DNA of 64,000 nucleotides, taken from Cladobotryum mycophilum. Its lineage: Eukaryota; Ascomycota; Sordariomycetes; Hypocreales; Hypocreaceae. Positions 37,846-49,400 of this stretch are shown here, piece after piece. The DNA lies in NCBI GenBank assembly GCA_036429605.1, contig CM071591.1:4960001-5024000 (forward strand), given 5' to 3'. Under the pieces are notes generated by a model that was not told the DNA's origin, searched no databases, and saw only the letters and a list, made by a program, of their open reading frames with translations. How positions within the stretch are numbered: the first letter of the stretch is position 1; every line of letters starts with the position of its first letter. The position numbers and the translations under genes were made by a program.

Positions 37846-38428
37846 TTGTTTGACTGTGATATGAGCTTTTGAGACGGCATGGGGACAGGGAGGGGGACAG
37901 GGGGAGACGAATTATACGGTAGGCAGGGGGGACAGTTAACGGAGCGATCTGACTGGTTGGAAAATGAGGTTTTTCTCTCTTTTGTTTGGAGGGGATGGGG
38001 GAATGAATGGGGCGGGATATCCACTTTTGATGAGACACGATACCCGCAGGAGGGAGGAGAGTTTGCCCCGCCAGCCCAGCCCAGCCCAGCGGAAAGAGGG
38101 AGGAAAAAGGAATTATGGAGATAAAGTGACTCGGACCGGACCAGGGATAGGGATGGCTCAGGTGATTGTGATTGGAGAGGGACCGGGGAGGAGAGGAGGA
38201 GGAGATGCTTGCCTTGTTTAGGGCTCATGTGCTTGTTTGCTTTTTTTGTCATGTTTCTTTTTCTGGGAGAGGTGCTAGGGGGAGAGGTCTTGGTGGTGAC
38301 GTTTGTTTACATGGGTTTATATTAAGAGTTTAATGCATGTTGGTAGAATGGGAGATTGGAGGTAATAATGAGGGATGGTGATGGATGGACAGATAGATGG
38401 ACTGATACATAGATGGTTACATAGATAG

Positions 38429-38432
<4 letters not shown>

Positions 38433-38466
<34 letters not shown>
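38433..38466. repeat. AG microsatellite
   Basis: An uninterrupted AG dinucleotide run preceded by GATA-like units (ACATAGATAGATAC). Confidence 0.85.
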
Positions 38467-38474
<8 letters not shown>

Positions 38475-40129
38475 ACGTCCCCGTCCATGACAGAGTGCTT
38501 GTGTCCGACTCTGCACTACTCACTATCATGCTCAACATGGCATTCCGAGGAGAAACGAAACAAGGTCTCTTCTCAACATCCATTCCCTACTCCACTCTCT
38601 TGCTCAGGGTCCTGCTCCTCCTCCTCCTCAATATCCACAATATACCAAACGACCTGCATCCACATTTCTCCCTCATTGCGTGAATTTCCCCAAGACAAAA
38701 GCTATTACAAACAGATGTCACAAAAAAGGTCTTTTGATATGCAAGGGAGCAAATGATGCCAAAAAAAGAACGGGACTTGGGGAAAAGAGGATGAGCGGAA
38801 GGAAGGGGAAGGGGAAGGGCAGTGAGAGGTACCTGAGACATAGGGAGCCCTGGAGGTATGTACAAGAGGTCGGGTAGCTCTCAGGGAAGCTGGAGATGCC
38901 TGCAGATGATGGGTTTCATCCACCTGCAGTCGTGTAGGAACCTTGATGGTGGGATGTTTCTCCCCCCCCCCGTTCAAGCCTGATCCATCTTTCCCTCATC
39001 CCGTCCCTCTCCTCTAGTCTCCTCGGTTATGCTCTCTCCTTCCCTGCTCTCTCCTTCTCCCTTGATACCTAAACCTTGGAGGAAAGCCCCCGGAGGAGGA
39101 GGACAGGAGAGTGGAGTAAAAAAAAAGTGGACAAAGCAAGGGGAGTTTCATTGGAGATCAACAGATACTTTCCCGTCTTTGTTTTGTGCTGCTTTTTGTT
39201 TTCTCATGCGGGAGGCCCAAAGTAAGAGTAAGAGTATATAAAATGGGCTCATATTTGCGTGCGAACCGGGGATTGGTTCCATTTTCACATATCCTTACCT
39301 CTTAATACCTACTCACACACATATATATACATGCACATGCTAGAGAGAGGGGGGGAGATATCTATGCATGTTTTCTTTTTTAGAACATGGTAAATCGGCA
39401 GAATGCCCATGTATGTACATGTATGTGTGCCCTGTCTGTGAGTGAGTGAGGGGAGGAGGCTTTGCTTTTTCCTCTCTCTTAATGCTCGCCTCACTTTCGG
39501 CAAGGTTTGAGACAACAGGAAGAAGAAACATGCAGGCCGTGTTTTTGTGCAAGTTGCGTGTGTACATACCTTGCTCTGGGAGGGGGAGGGTGTGTGTTTG
39601 TCTGTATACTCTGTAAATGCTAGTCCTCCTTTCTATCTGTATCAGAAGACTCGCAAGACAGAGAAGAAAGAAATATTAGGAATTAGACCAAACAAGGACA
39701 TGGTTTAAACTGAGTTGGGTAGTGTTATCTCTCTCCTCTCTCTTTCTCTCTAACTCTCTCGTTCTCGTTCTCAAGTCATTCCCTAGTCTAGATTCAACGC
39801 ATGTTTCTTGATCGGATAGACAACGGGAGAGGGGAGATGTGACATAGCTGGGGTTTATGGAATATTTCCTTTCTTTTTTCTTCCTTTTCTTTTCTTTTTT
39901 GCTTTACTCGGCTCTCTGCAACCGACATTCCTTTCTTCTCCTCATTCTTCACAATGTACGCATCATTATGTCTTAGTACAACTCATGTCCATGAACTTCG
40001 CCTTTGCCTTTGCCTTAGCCCCCTCCATCGCATATCCAAAGACACCTGTCCAGCAGTCACTGGCTCTCCTCCCTTCACTCCCCCTTTCTCATCTCTGACA
40101 CCCCCCATTACAGCCCCCAAATGCCCGTC

Positions 40130-40667
40130 CTAGACCGATCCCCCTCCTCCTCCAACATTGGCCGCCACGCCCACAAGTCTCGCCCTCTCCATCCTGTGCG
40201 CATGCGAGTGCCTACGCTCCCCTGTGAACTTTTTGCCCCCATCGCGCCCCTCCAGCCCCTGCAGGGGCCCTCCCATGCTCGCGGCGTACACGTCGCCGTA
40301 CACGTCGGCCGACGTCGCCCCGGGGAAGTCCAGCGCCTCTGTGCGGCCGTACTCGTCTGCGTCTGGGTTGAGCGCCTGGCCGGGCGTCTCGTGGATGGGG
40401 TTGGGGTGGAATGAGCCCTCTGTGGGAGCTGTGCCGGGGGGAAGGTTTGGGCGCGGAATTCGGGGTATCTGTCGTTGCCGACTTTGATGCCGGGTTGGTG
40501 CTGGGAAGGGGAGGGGATGTTAGTTATTGACGATGGTTGTGTGTGGGCTTGACAGAGAGAGAAAGGGAGAGGACGACGGAAGCATGGATGTGACTTACAC
40601 CACCCTTCATCATGGGCTTGGAGGGAGGAACTTTGGCATGAAAACCGTTGGCATAGTGTTTAGACAT
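40130..40667 (-). CDS. small conserved-looking protein of unknown function (frame broken at a C run)
   Basis: I do not recognise a named family. Two exons, 40599-40667 (MSKHYANGFHAKVPPSKPMM) and 40130-40500, are joined by a 98-base intron (GTAAGT donor, CCCAG acceptor, phase 0). The second exon starts HQPGIKVGNDRYPEFRAQT. The frame then changes at the run 40436-40441 (six G on the + strand, C on the coding strand). Downstream the protein reads GTAPTEGSFHPNPIHETPGQ, DEYGRTEALDFPGATSADVY and ERARLVGVAANVGGGGG before the stop. The downstream composition is clearly coding, with even use of acids and Gly/Pro motifs, and one added base rejoins the parts. Expected length is about 146 residues. It is soluble, hydrophilic and rich in Gly and Pro, with no signal peptide or membrane helix. 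Expression or homologue data would be needed to say more about its role. Confidence 0.65.
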
Positions 40668-41619
40668 GTCGAGTGATGGATAATTGGGTTGCTGGATATC
40701 AACCGATACAGACTGGAATAAGGTATCTAAGAGCATGGAAATGGATTGATCGGCAGCTTTGGCTCTTTCAATTGGGTTTCAGGAGCGTTATAAATAAGCT
40801 CGACAGAGATGGGCTCATTGTCGCCATCATTGCATCATGGCTTCTCCGCTTGCCCGCTCAACTAACATCAACGGCCTTTATCCCTAGGGCATGAATGAAA
40901 ACTACAACTAGCAAGGTAGGTTGATGGTGGTGAAATAAAGTATCACATAACAAATATTCCTTCTAGGGTGCGGAGCATTGCGTAGTGAAGACGTGATGTG
41001 CCGTCGGAGGCTGACATCATGAGGCTTGTATAGCGGATGAGGAGGGAAACTATCGTTGGAACGTTTTTCTATAGCGGCGATTGTATTGCTAGTAAGAGAG
41101 GGGGACTTGAGATTTATAGAGAAATGAGTATTTTTTTTACAGGTACTCAGCAGCTGGTACTCATTCTTATTTACATCATATTGATGGTGTTGTCGGAGAC
41201 TCTCAGGGATGCGTGTAGTTGGATGAGGAGTTCTCGCACATAACTTCAAGTCGAATCCACCTCATCATAAAATCGAGTACGTTGAATATACTCGACAAAT
41301 TAATAAGATCAAGATGAATGAACAGGTATTGAGTAAGCACCATGTTAGATGAAGAACACTGCGGGTACACGATGAAGTTGTTATGAGGCATCTATTGTTC
41401 GTAAAGAGGGAGGAAATCAGGCTAAATAAAGAAAAGAAAAAATATGACAAAAGAAAAACTCCGAGAAATAAAAACAGGAAACCCAAATATTGATACTCCT
41501 TTATCCAAGGCCGTGCCATTTGACAACGGACACCCCGTTCTCCATCTTTACTCCCCCTAACCTCTTGCAACAACAATAATTCGTATATTTCGCCATTATC
41601 AAACCGGTTGAAATGACGG
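40668..41619. other. intergenic region, unknown gene / PD-(D/E)XK-like gene
   Basis: About 950 bases, AT-richer than its surroundings. It should contain the upstream region of the small unknown gene and the 3' flank of the next gene. No gene is seen. Confidence 0.55.
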
Positions 41620-42967
41620 CTAGCTGCTGATGATGGACTCGTCGTCTGGGTCAAAAACCTCCACCACCCAGTCCCTAAACGTAGTCTCGACATAGTTGGC
41701 AATCTCGCGGAGCACTGCAAGCACCGTGTAGCACCCAATGAAGCTCTTCGTGTCGCCAATGGACAAGTCCTCGAGAATCTCCAGCCGGTGGCCGCGGTCG
41801 CAGGCAAACAGCAGCCTCCACTCGTGCTCCACTATGAGGAGCAGCGGCAGCGTGATGACCCTGCGCTCCCCTTCCTCCCCGTTGGCTTCTCGTATGGCCT
41901 CGAAGAATAGTTCCATGCGCTGGTGCCAGGCGGCCGTCCAGACGCCGAGCTGCGACCTGCCGTCCTCGGCGGACCCTGCGTTCTTGGTCACGATGCTGAC
42001 GGCGATGGGGCGGAGCTGGAGGGGCGCGTAGTGCGTTTGGTTGATGCACTGCATGTCGCCGGGCTGCGACCAGGCGGCGCTCTCCAGCGTTCGGAGGAGT
42101 CCCCCGTCTGGGCCGGGGGCATGCCCGCTTCCCGTGTCGAGGACCAGCACGAAGTCGACCATTTTGCTATCCCCGGACGTGCCCGAGGGGAGAAAGGAGT
42201 CGGCGATGTAGGCGGTTGTGGCTAGCTCCCTCTTGACGGAGGGATGTAGTTCGAGGGCCAGACTGAGGAGGGGGCCGTGGACGTCTAGGTTCCACGCGGC
42301 TTCGGATCGGGCAACCTGCAGGCATTCCCTTGCCACGGCGACGATTCTTCTAAGTTCCTCTACTTCCCTCAGACATCGTAGACGGGTGTTGATGTCGTCC
42401 AGCGGGTGAGGCTTCGTGAACCAAGAGCTTTTAATGCTTCGACCCGCCGCGGCGCAAATCTCCTCGTGAGCCAGATGCGGCAAGAATGCATCCCGACCCA
42501 CGGCAATGTCGTATATGCGGTTGTACAGCTGCCGCACGTCGTCCGGCAGCTGCTCCGTGGCATTATCGTGCAGGGCAGCAAAGGTCACGGGCTTATCCAG
42601 GGTCCCGTCGGTGTCGTGCTCAAAGTTAATGTCCAGCGCGGGGCTGTCCACGATGCTGGTGGTGCGACTGTCGGCAGCGGCCAGCCTCTGTCTCTTGAGC
42701 GAGGAGCTGGTGCGCTGCATGCCGGAGTCCGACGAGGGGGGAGCGGATGCCCTTGATCACGGCGATGGCGAGGGCGGCGGACTGGTCCTGCAGCCCGGCG
42801 GAGGGTGATAGTAGGGAGGAGGAGCTCCGGTATCGACTCGGGCTATTATTATTGTGGGCGGTGTCGATCTGCACGGCGGAGACGGGGGCGGAGACGGGGA
42901 CAGGGACCGGCACCTGGCTCAGCCACCTGATAATGAGCTCCCAACGCTCCGTGTCTAGTAGGGACAT
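41620..42967 (-). CDS. PD-(D/E)XK nuclease-like fungal protein
   Basis: Member of a fungal-specific family annotated by its nuclease-like fold (PF20516), often expanded and poorly understood. The main frame covers 41620-42720. It shows the family pattern LPDDVRQLYNRIYDIAVG, then CLQVARSEAAWNLDVHGPLL, with the acidic and hydrophobic core further on (MVDFVLVLD, IVTKNAGSAEDGRSQLGVW, LPLLLIVEHEWRLLFA, SIGDTKSFIGCYTVLAVL). The start is at 42967 (MSLLDTERWELIIRWLSQVP), a typical N-terminal helix. The two parts are in different frames. A 46-base intron (42715-42760, GTGATC donor, TGCAG acceptor) would join them in phase and give 433 residues. The alternative is an indel in the G6 run 42736-42741. 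Whether it keeps nuclease activity is unknown. Confidence 0.7.
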
Positions 42968-44733
42968 GGTTTTGCCGCTCTCATCTGGTCAAGAGATTGT
43001 CTCCCAACGCCACTTGGGAAGGGAAAAACATCTGGTTTCTGTAGCCCCTTATTTTCTTCTTCGTCTTTCCTCTTCTCTTCTCTTTCTTTCTCTTATTCTC
43101 TCTCTTCTTCTCCTTTTTTCTTTTCTCTCTTCTTCTTTTTCTTCTTATTTCGTTTTGCGGTGAGAATCATGCATTTGACCTTTTTCAAGGTGAGGTGAGC
43201 AGTGCCTTATCCGAGGGGTTTGGGTTTACCTCTTTGTGGATTACATAAGCCGGCAGCCTGATTTGACCTGAGACTGGGAACGTGTTGGCGAGCCAACAAA
43301 ATGGTGGATGATTCATTGCAGGTGGAGTCAATAATGGCCAACGAGAACACACGAGAGACATTGCATAAACACGCCTGATGAAACAGCATCATTGATGCTG
43401 TCGCTGTCGCTGTCGCAATGATATATCTAGATGCCTCATTCTATTTTCTCACTTTCTAGATGGAGGGGTTCCTCTAAAACTGCTCCAATTCCATGGGCGC
43501 GCGCTAATGGGCAGCCAAGGTGAGAATTGCAAACATGCACTGTGAGCTTGGATGATGACTTGCAGGATCTAGACTAATTAGGATTGCAGGCATGATAAGA
43601 CACTATTTCTCGCTTCCTTTGCGGATCATGGCGATCCCTTGTATGGGAGCTGGATGAGCTTGGTAATGCTAGGAAAAGAAAAAGGAAGATGACTGAATTA
43701 CGACAAGAGATAGTCAGATGTCCTGAGGATTGTTTAAAAAGTCGATTATGAGCACAGGTCATGGTCGATGGCTACGAATGATTGCTCGAAGCTGCTCTTC
43801 AATGCACGACTCCCGTGGTTTCATGCATCAAGTCTTCAACCCTAGGGGAGGCTCTTGTTCTCATGCACACAAGGTGCATCGTTCTCGCATTAATGATGCT
43901 TCAAATCTTGACAAGATGGAAAACTCGCTCTCTAATTCTGACCCACTATCTTCTCGCACGCTCTTTTGCCTGAGACCGCAACAGTTCCCAAGGGCCCATC
44001 ATATCCAAGACCACGCCTATTGAAGAGCTGCTGCTGGATTACAAGGCCATCGACGTTCATCCTGTCAAGGAAACTAATTATACAACGGGAAATAATAGGT
44101 GATTATAAAGCTCGGCTTCGATCATGTCTCCGTGGTATGACTGACTCGAGTTGAGCAATAGCCCAACTAGTTTGTTCGCCATCATTTGCTTCTAGTGCTC
44201 TCACAGATTGACTAACTAGTATTTATAGGATATTTGAGTCCCGATTTATTGTTGTCAGAGTTGGTCGACACGGCCCAGATTCTCATCGGACACTCGAGAA
44301 TGGGGGCCAAATCTCAGAATGTGTCAAGGCAAGCAGACCATCAGACCTCAGGCAAGCTCAACGGCTTCTAGATTCCTTTGAGATTCAAGAGCCGGGTTCA
44401 AATCAGAAACACTCATGTTTGTTTAGAAGCCACGAGAGAAGTGATCTCGCATTTCGTGCGTCACTCGGATGGGAGACTTCTTACATCTTACATCGAATTT
44501 ATTGTGAGATTTGTCCTAGAAGCACTGGGATATCTACATGAGATGCAATGTCACACACACAGGTAACTCCTCTTGTGTCATTCCATATTTTCTCATGGGT
44601 GCTATCCTGACATACTTCAATAGACAGACAACACTATCCTCACTTCAGGACTCTACTGATTAAGCCCGAACGACGAGCATTATGCCATGTACAGCGATAT
44701 TCGCTATATACAATTTCTATAATATATACGCAT
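42968..44733. other. intergenic region with a possible kinase relic
   Basis: The PD-(D/E)XK gene and the GH20 gene flank 1.77 kb without an intact gene. A T/C-rich tract occurs next to the upstream gene (43040-43150). The portion 43700-44700 is richer in A and T, and I note a possible degraded kinase fragment at 44378-44566. Confidence 0.55.
44378..44566 (+). pseudogene. possible relic of an SRPK-like protein kinase
   Basis: A 62-codon open stretch reads HVCLEATREVISHFVRHSDG and then FIVRFVLEALGYLHEMQCHTH. The second part resembles the kinase helix E region of fungal SR-protein-kinase-like genes (a Leu-Asp-Tyr-Leu-His-type segment followed by an acidic/Cys-His motif before the catalytic loop). 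No catalytic HxD, glycine loop or activation segment is found in any frame nearby, and stops follow. If real, it is a small dead fragment. The resemblance is from memory of the family and could be chance. Confidence 0.25.
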
Positions 44734-46981
44734 CTAACTCGATAGCTTAATGTTCTTCATCTGTCCCTTGAAGCCCTCTCCAATCTTCTGGATAGGCGCA
44801 GCAATAGCCATGGGCGCTTGCTTCATATATCCTCCCCAAATACCCATCAGAATGGTGACCTCCTCACGCTTCGTACCAACCGATATGAACGTCTGCTGCC
44901 CAAGCCCCTCAACTTTGACATCGCTCCACTTGCCGTTTGGTAGGCTCAGGCTCACTGGATAGGCAACGTTGCCAGACACCAGCATCAGCTTTGTCGACGT
45001 GCCGTTGCCGTTGAGAAGACTGCTGTCCGGGCTAGAGAATAGCGCACCGCCAGCAGAGTCGGGCTTTACAGAGAAGGAGAGGGTGTAGTTGCGTCCCTTG
45101 CTCGTCAGTGGGGTCTCGAGGTATGCGCCTCGGCCGTTGAGCTGTAGCACGCCATTGTTGACTGATGCGCCGTTTCGAAGAGTTCCGTCATAGTGGTTGC
45201 CGGACTGGTCGGGCACAATAGATCCAGATGACTTGTCAAACTGATATGATACAATGGCCAGGCCTTTGGATAGGATGCGCAAGTCGAGATTCTGGTCCGG
45301 TACAGCGGGCTGGAGCGTTGCAAACAAGTGGGCATAGTCTGCTTGCTTCAAAGAACCACCCCACTGCTTATCTGCTAGAGCTGGCAAACCGTCGCGAACC
45401 ATGTAATACGCCTCGTGGTATGTGCTCGCATTCGGGCCCCAGTCATTCCACAGCACAGTCAAGTGTCCGAGGACGTTGGGACTAGAGCGCGGGGGTTGTT
45501 GCTCGAATTAGAGTGATCCAAGATATTCGGGGCAAATGGACCGCCGCCAGGCGCACCGTTGAAGACGCGCTGGACATCAAGCTGTTTGGGATAGACACCA
45601 CCATCCGCGTATTTGACATCCAGGTAGAAAAAGTCATCGGCGTTGAGAAGATTGTACCCCTTGTCGATGAAATCATGGAGGCCGTTGTCTTGGCCAGCCT
45701 GCCATTGCTGGATAGACACATCCTTGTCCACGTTTACAGCACCAGGGGCCGAGGAGGGAGCAAACGTACCCCAGATTCGCATGCTCTTGCCGGAGATGTC
45801 CTTGATGTAGGCATTCATGTTGTTTACAAACGCTGTGTACTCGCTGACGTAGTTCTTGTCGTATTCATCCGCTCCAATGTGCACGACCTTGGAGTGGAAA
45901 TTGTTAATCACCGCTCTCCAGTACGACTTGACGGCGGGGAGAGTCTCTGGGTGGCTCAGGTTCAACATGGTAAAGTCGTTGAGTGCAATCTCGGGCTTCC
46001 AGTCGGTCGTCGCCAGGGAGTGTCCCGGGGACTCTAGCTCGGGGATGATGGTGACTCCGCGACTTGCGCATTTTTGCTGCAGATTGTCGAGGACGGAAGG
46101 ACTATACGTTTCGTTTGCCGGACGGGCGAGACCAGCAACGGCTGGGTCGTCGGGTGCTACTCGAAAGGCTGCGTATAGCTGCTGTGCCTCTTTGTGTGTA
46201 TTGAGCCTGTTTTGGTCCCATACATGGTCACTGAGATGGAGGTGGAAGACGTTTTGCTTGAAGAATGAGAGGTAGGAGCACATTTCGGCCAGAAAGTCTG
46301 CTGGATAGTAGTGTCGTCCTACGTCCAGCTAGAGGGAGGTTAGAGACTGTGCTATCGACAAGATTCATATCGATCAACATACCATCATACCACGTTCCGA
46401 CCAGCCAGGGGCATCGATGCCCGTTCCAAGCTTCAACTTGTTGCCATTGAGCAGGGCTTGCTGCAGGACAGTTCGTGTTCCCCACCATGCTCCCAGAGGA
46501 CTCGCACCACTGAGGGTGACTCCATTAGAGGCAACGGAGAGACGATATCCCTCTGACGTCTCCTTGCCCGCAGCACTCTTGAATGGCGATTTGTCGGCTT
46601 CCAGTGTCAGAAACAAACCATGGTCGACTGCCTTGGGTCCTACTACAAGATTGACCTTGATGCCAATCCCAGCCAAATCATTGTGGAATGTCTGGGCAAA
46701 ATCCAATAACGTGGGTGGGATGGTGGTAAGACCATCCTGATCTCTTACAGCTGAATACTTTGCATCTACCACGATGGATTGCAGGCTTGTCAGATCAAAT
46801 GCGCCACTGGAGCTGACATTGAACGGCACAGTCGGTATCCCCAGGAGCTGAGATTGTCCTGCGGTCATTCAATTAGCAATTTTGTCCCCTCACAAATACG
46901 ACGACCATTTTACACGATGTCACTGTTGCGCACACCTTTACCCAGAGACACCAGGCCGAGAACCAAAGTGAGGAATCGCAT
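44734..46981 (-). CDS. secreted GH20 beta-N-acetylhexosaminidase with C-terminal LamG-like domain (one frame break)
   Basis: Family 20 glycosidase that would release terminal GlcNAc (or GalNAc) from chitin oligomers or glycans outside the cell. Exons are 46942-46981, 46383-46858 and 44734-46328. The introns of 83 and 54 bases have GTAAAG and GTATGT donors. Signal peptide: MRFLTLVLGLVSLGQSQ, joined across intron 1. The N-terminal GH20b region covers about residues 20-155. The catalytic barrel contains RGMM-LDVGRHYYP, NVFHLHLSDHVWDQN and the catalytic Asp-Glu pair in VVHIGADEYD (about residues 326-327). The barrel's last part, VLWNDWGPNASTYHEAYY, lies in a shifted frame: the break is at the G5 run 45491-45495, and one added base mends it. 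A C-terminal concanavalin/LamG-like domain follows (VSYQFDKSSG, DGTLRNGASVNNGVLQLNG, YLETPLTSKGRNYTLSFSVK). About 703 residues are expected. Confidence 0.87.
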
Positions 46982-48926
46982 GATCAATCGAGCAGCATTC
47001 CTTTCCGGGAGCCACTTTTTCCAAGACTTGGTCACGTAGGACTCTTTTTCGTTTTTTTTTCCTTCCAGAAAATGGGGCAAATTTCCAATTATGTATATAC
47101 GGGTTCCTCCTTGTTCGGGATTGCAGATCAACGGGAAATTACCCCGGAAGTTCATAGTGTAACGTTACGAGGTGCCGTGGAGGGCGCCGGACTCGGCCAT
47201 ACTGCGGAGGTCCATCTATCTCGACATACTTGTGCATACATCAAGGTATGTAAGCTGGTTGACAGGGGTGAAGCAACGCGGTGATCTGCATGATAAGATA
47301 GGCAGTATCTTGTGTGTGACGGTGTCCTATTCCGGCTTGGAAAACAGAGTGTCTGCCTCGTCTGAGATACTGATACTGATATTGATACTGAGTAACAATG
47401 AGCGATGAATGATGGATGATGTGTTGGGCGGACATCCCGATGTGACCCTGGGGCCACGTGTTGGTTAGCCAAGCTGTAATTTCCTCCTTTCCTTCCTTAA
47501 TCAACTATCTATCTATTATCAATAACCTATTTCGTGCCTCAGTCCAACAGATGGATATTGATAACCAGACTAAGTCAGACATGGTTCGTAAGTTGCCTGA
47601 TGTAGAGAGGCGTGTCTCACATTCGATGCATGCAGGGACCCGTCATAATTCTTCCGAGACATCGTTGTTGGGAGCTGATAACCTACCCTATAACACAGGC
47701 GCCCAAGAAAACCGCACAAGATGGAGTCGGGATGAAGATGAAAAAGAGCAAAACTGCATTTCAGTCTGGTCTAGGAACATATCAATATGCCTGTCTATGA
47801 AAATTGAAAATAGGATTATTAAGGTGGTTGCACTAGAAAAGTCACTTATGAGGCGGATTTGATAAACACAGAGCAACTCAGCACGAATCTCTCAGAATTT
47901 TGCTACGCAATCCATTTATACTAATTCGACTTGGAATCAAATCCAATGCCATCAACTCTCATTATTTCTTTCCTTCAAAGACAACATATCCAGCTCTTTG
48001 GCGTTCCGGCACAACAGGCCCCAAGGAGGATCACAGCCATGCTTGTCCGCCTTCATATTGTCCTCGTTGATCTGATATGTCCATACTATACAGAACGTCT
48101 AATCAGTATTGAGTGGAGATGGGGGGGGTTGCAACATGATGGGGAAATACTGTGGGTTGTTAGAGAAGCGCGGTTACTCATACAGAAGAGAAACAAGGTA
48201 AGAGATGGGACAAGCCTACTAATAAGAGCATCCGCTTATTATTTCCGTCTTATCGGATTCATATGGTTCTAGCATTGGGTCATTAGGATAGTAGCATACG
48301 TGGAACCACGGCGAAGAAGAGGGATAGAATGGTGATTTGCTTCATGATGCTTTGTCGGATGATGAGAAATTGCCTGGCTGAGTTTGCCAAGTATATGTAA
48401 ATTGATCTTTTCAGCAAAGATTATTGTGTTGGGGGGCAGAAGTGCTGGTTTCTTATGTCCTGAGCGTTCTTTGACAACTTGAACTCTGATGGGCGCCATT
48501 GAGCCCGTGCTAGAAGGGGGATGAAACGCCTTTGTGCCCATGTTTGCTGTTGGGAATGCTTGCCGGTTCTAGTTCATCTGTGCGTAGAGCAATTACAGTA
48601 TAATATGGTCCTTGATGGAAATGTTACACCGGATCGAGAAATACGATGACGGCAAACAGTCTTGTTGAAGCTGTAGTCAACTTGGTTGCTGATGAACTCG
48701 ATCACATTCGGGACTGGCCATTCATTTACACTTATTCACACTCGAGCACAATGATGGGAAGCAAACGTTTGTTCATGAATACGATTTCATTATTCATAAT
48801 TAATTAACAGAGAGGAATTTCCTCTGATCTTTATACATCCCCCAAGGAGGCTAGATTACTTCCAATGAGAACCCATTATTCATCAACTCCCATATCATAT
48901 CCCATTAGGTATTAATCTCCAGCTGC
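46982..48926. other. intergenic region, GH20 upstream
   Basis: 1.95 kb, fairly AT-rich, holding the GH20 promoter side and the 3' flank of the BYS1 gene. The sequence near 47370-47400 has a GATACTGATA repeat. Only short, unconserved open frames occur, and I see no gene. Confidence 0.55.
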
Positions 48927-49400
48927 TTACGCAGAGCAAAGAGTCAGAGTAACATCGTGATCAGCATCACAGACCTTGACCTGGCTCCCCGCAGGAGGGA
49001 CACCATTCTCCCAGACAATCTGGGGGCAGGCCGCGTTGGCGCTCGACACGACAGCCTTGTGGCCCGCAAACGCATCGCCAAAGACGTCGCTCATGTCATA
49101 CCAGACGGCGTTATCCTGCAGGCTCTGGGCGAAGATGGTCTGGGCCTTGCCCGTGTAGAGGCCGTCGGGCTGGACGGTGATCTTGATGGCGCGGCCGCCC
49201 GTCTTGGGGTCGCGGGAGAAGGTCTCGGCGTAGGCGCCGCCGTGGGCGCTGAGGGTGGTGGCGGGGCCGACGTCGCTGCCTACGGACCAGGCTGTGACGG
49301 CGAAGTCGCAGTTGTTGACGACGCGGGCCTTGCCGAGGGTGGTGGTGGACTCGACGAGGGTGGCGGCGAGGGCCAAGATGGAAGCCTTGGTGAACAGCAT
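48927..49400 (-). CDS. secreted BYS1-domain (thaumatin-like antigen) protein
   Basis: A small secreted protein of 157 residues without introns. It has a signal peptide (MLFTKASILALAATLVES) and a BYS1 domain (PF04681), named after the Blastomyces yeast-phase protein. Typical features are the start ARVVNNCDFAVTAWSV, then a GGAYAETFSRDP-type segment, IKITVQPDGLYTGKAQTIFA, a VWYDMSDVFGD strand and a C-terminus with paired cysteines (CPQIVWENG, VKVCDADHDVTLTLCSA). Four to five cysteines suggest disulphides. Family members are abundant, secreted and often antigenic or effector-like; their molecular role is unknown. The upstream sequence (49400-49560) has an AAGTTG/GTGTTG-rich leader and a TTTATAA box-like sequence on the coding strand near 49565. 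Confidence 0.88.
   Translation of the reverse strand: MLFTKASILALAATLVESTTTLGKARVVNNCDFAVTAWSVGSDVGPATTLSAHGGAYAETFSRDPKTGGRAIKITVQPDGLYTGKAQTIFAQSLQDNAVWYDMSDVFGDAFAGHKAVVSSANAACPQIVWENGVPPAGSQVKVCDADHDVTLTLCSA

Larger units (their letters stand above)
36584..40129. other. gene-free 3.5 kb stretch with microsatellites
   Basis: No gene is recognisable. It contains a TTTTATTT-rich stretch (36816-36850), a GTGA tetranucleotide run (37503-37538), two long GA runs (37807-37843 and 38433-38466), a GGGAA-type repeat near 38798-38818, a C run (38962-38970) and T/C-rich tracts (39860-39900). All long open frames here are translations of these repeats. Confidence 0.6.

Noticed and set aside
37731..38252. 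173-codon frame rich in Ser-Leu repeats
   Set aside because: It is a translation of the GA microsatellite and flanking low-complexity DNA.
44385..44410. GGTTCAAATC box as a tRNA B box
   Set aside because: No A box, acceptor stem or pairing T arm can be formed around it.
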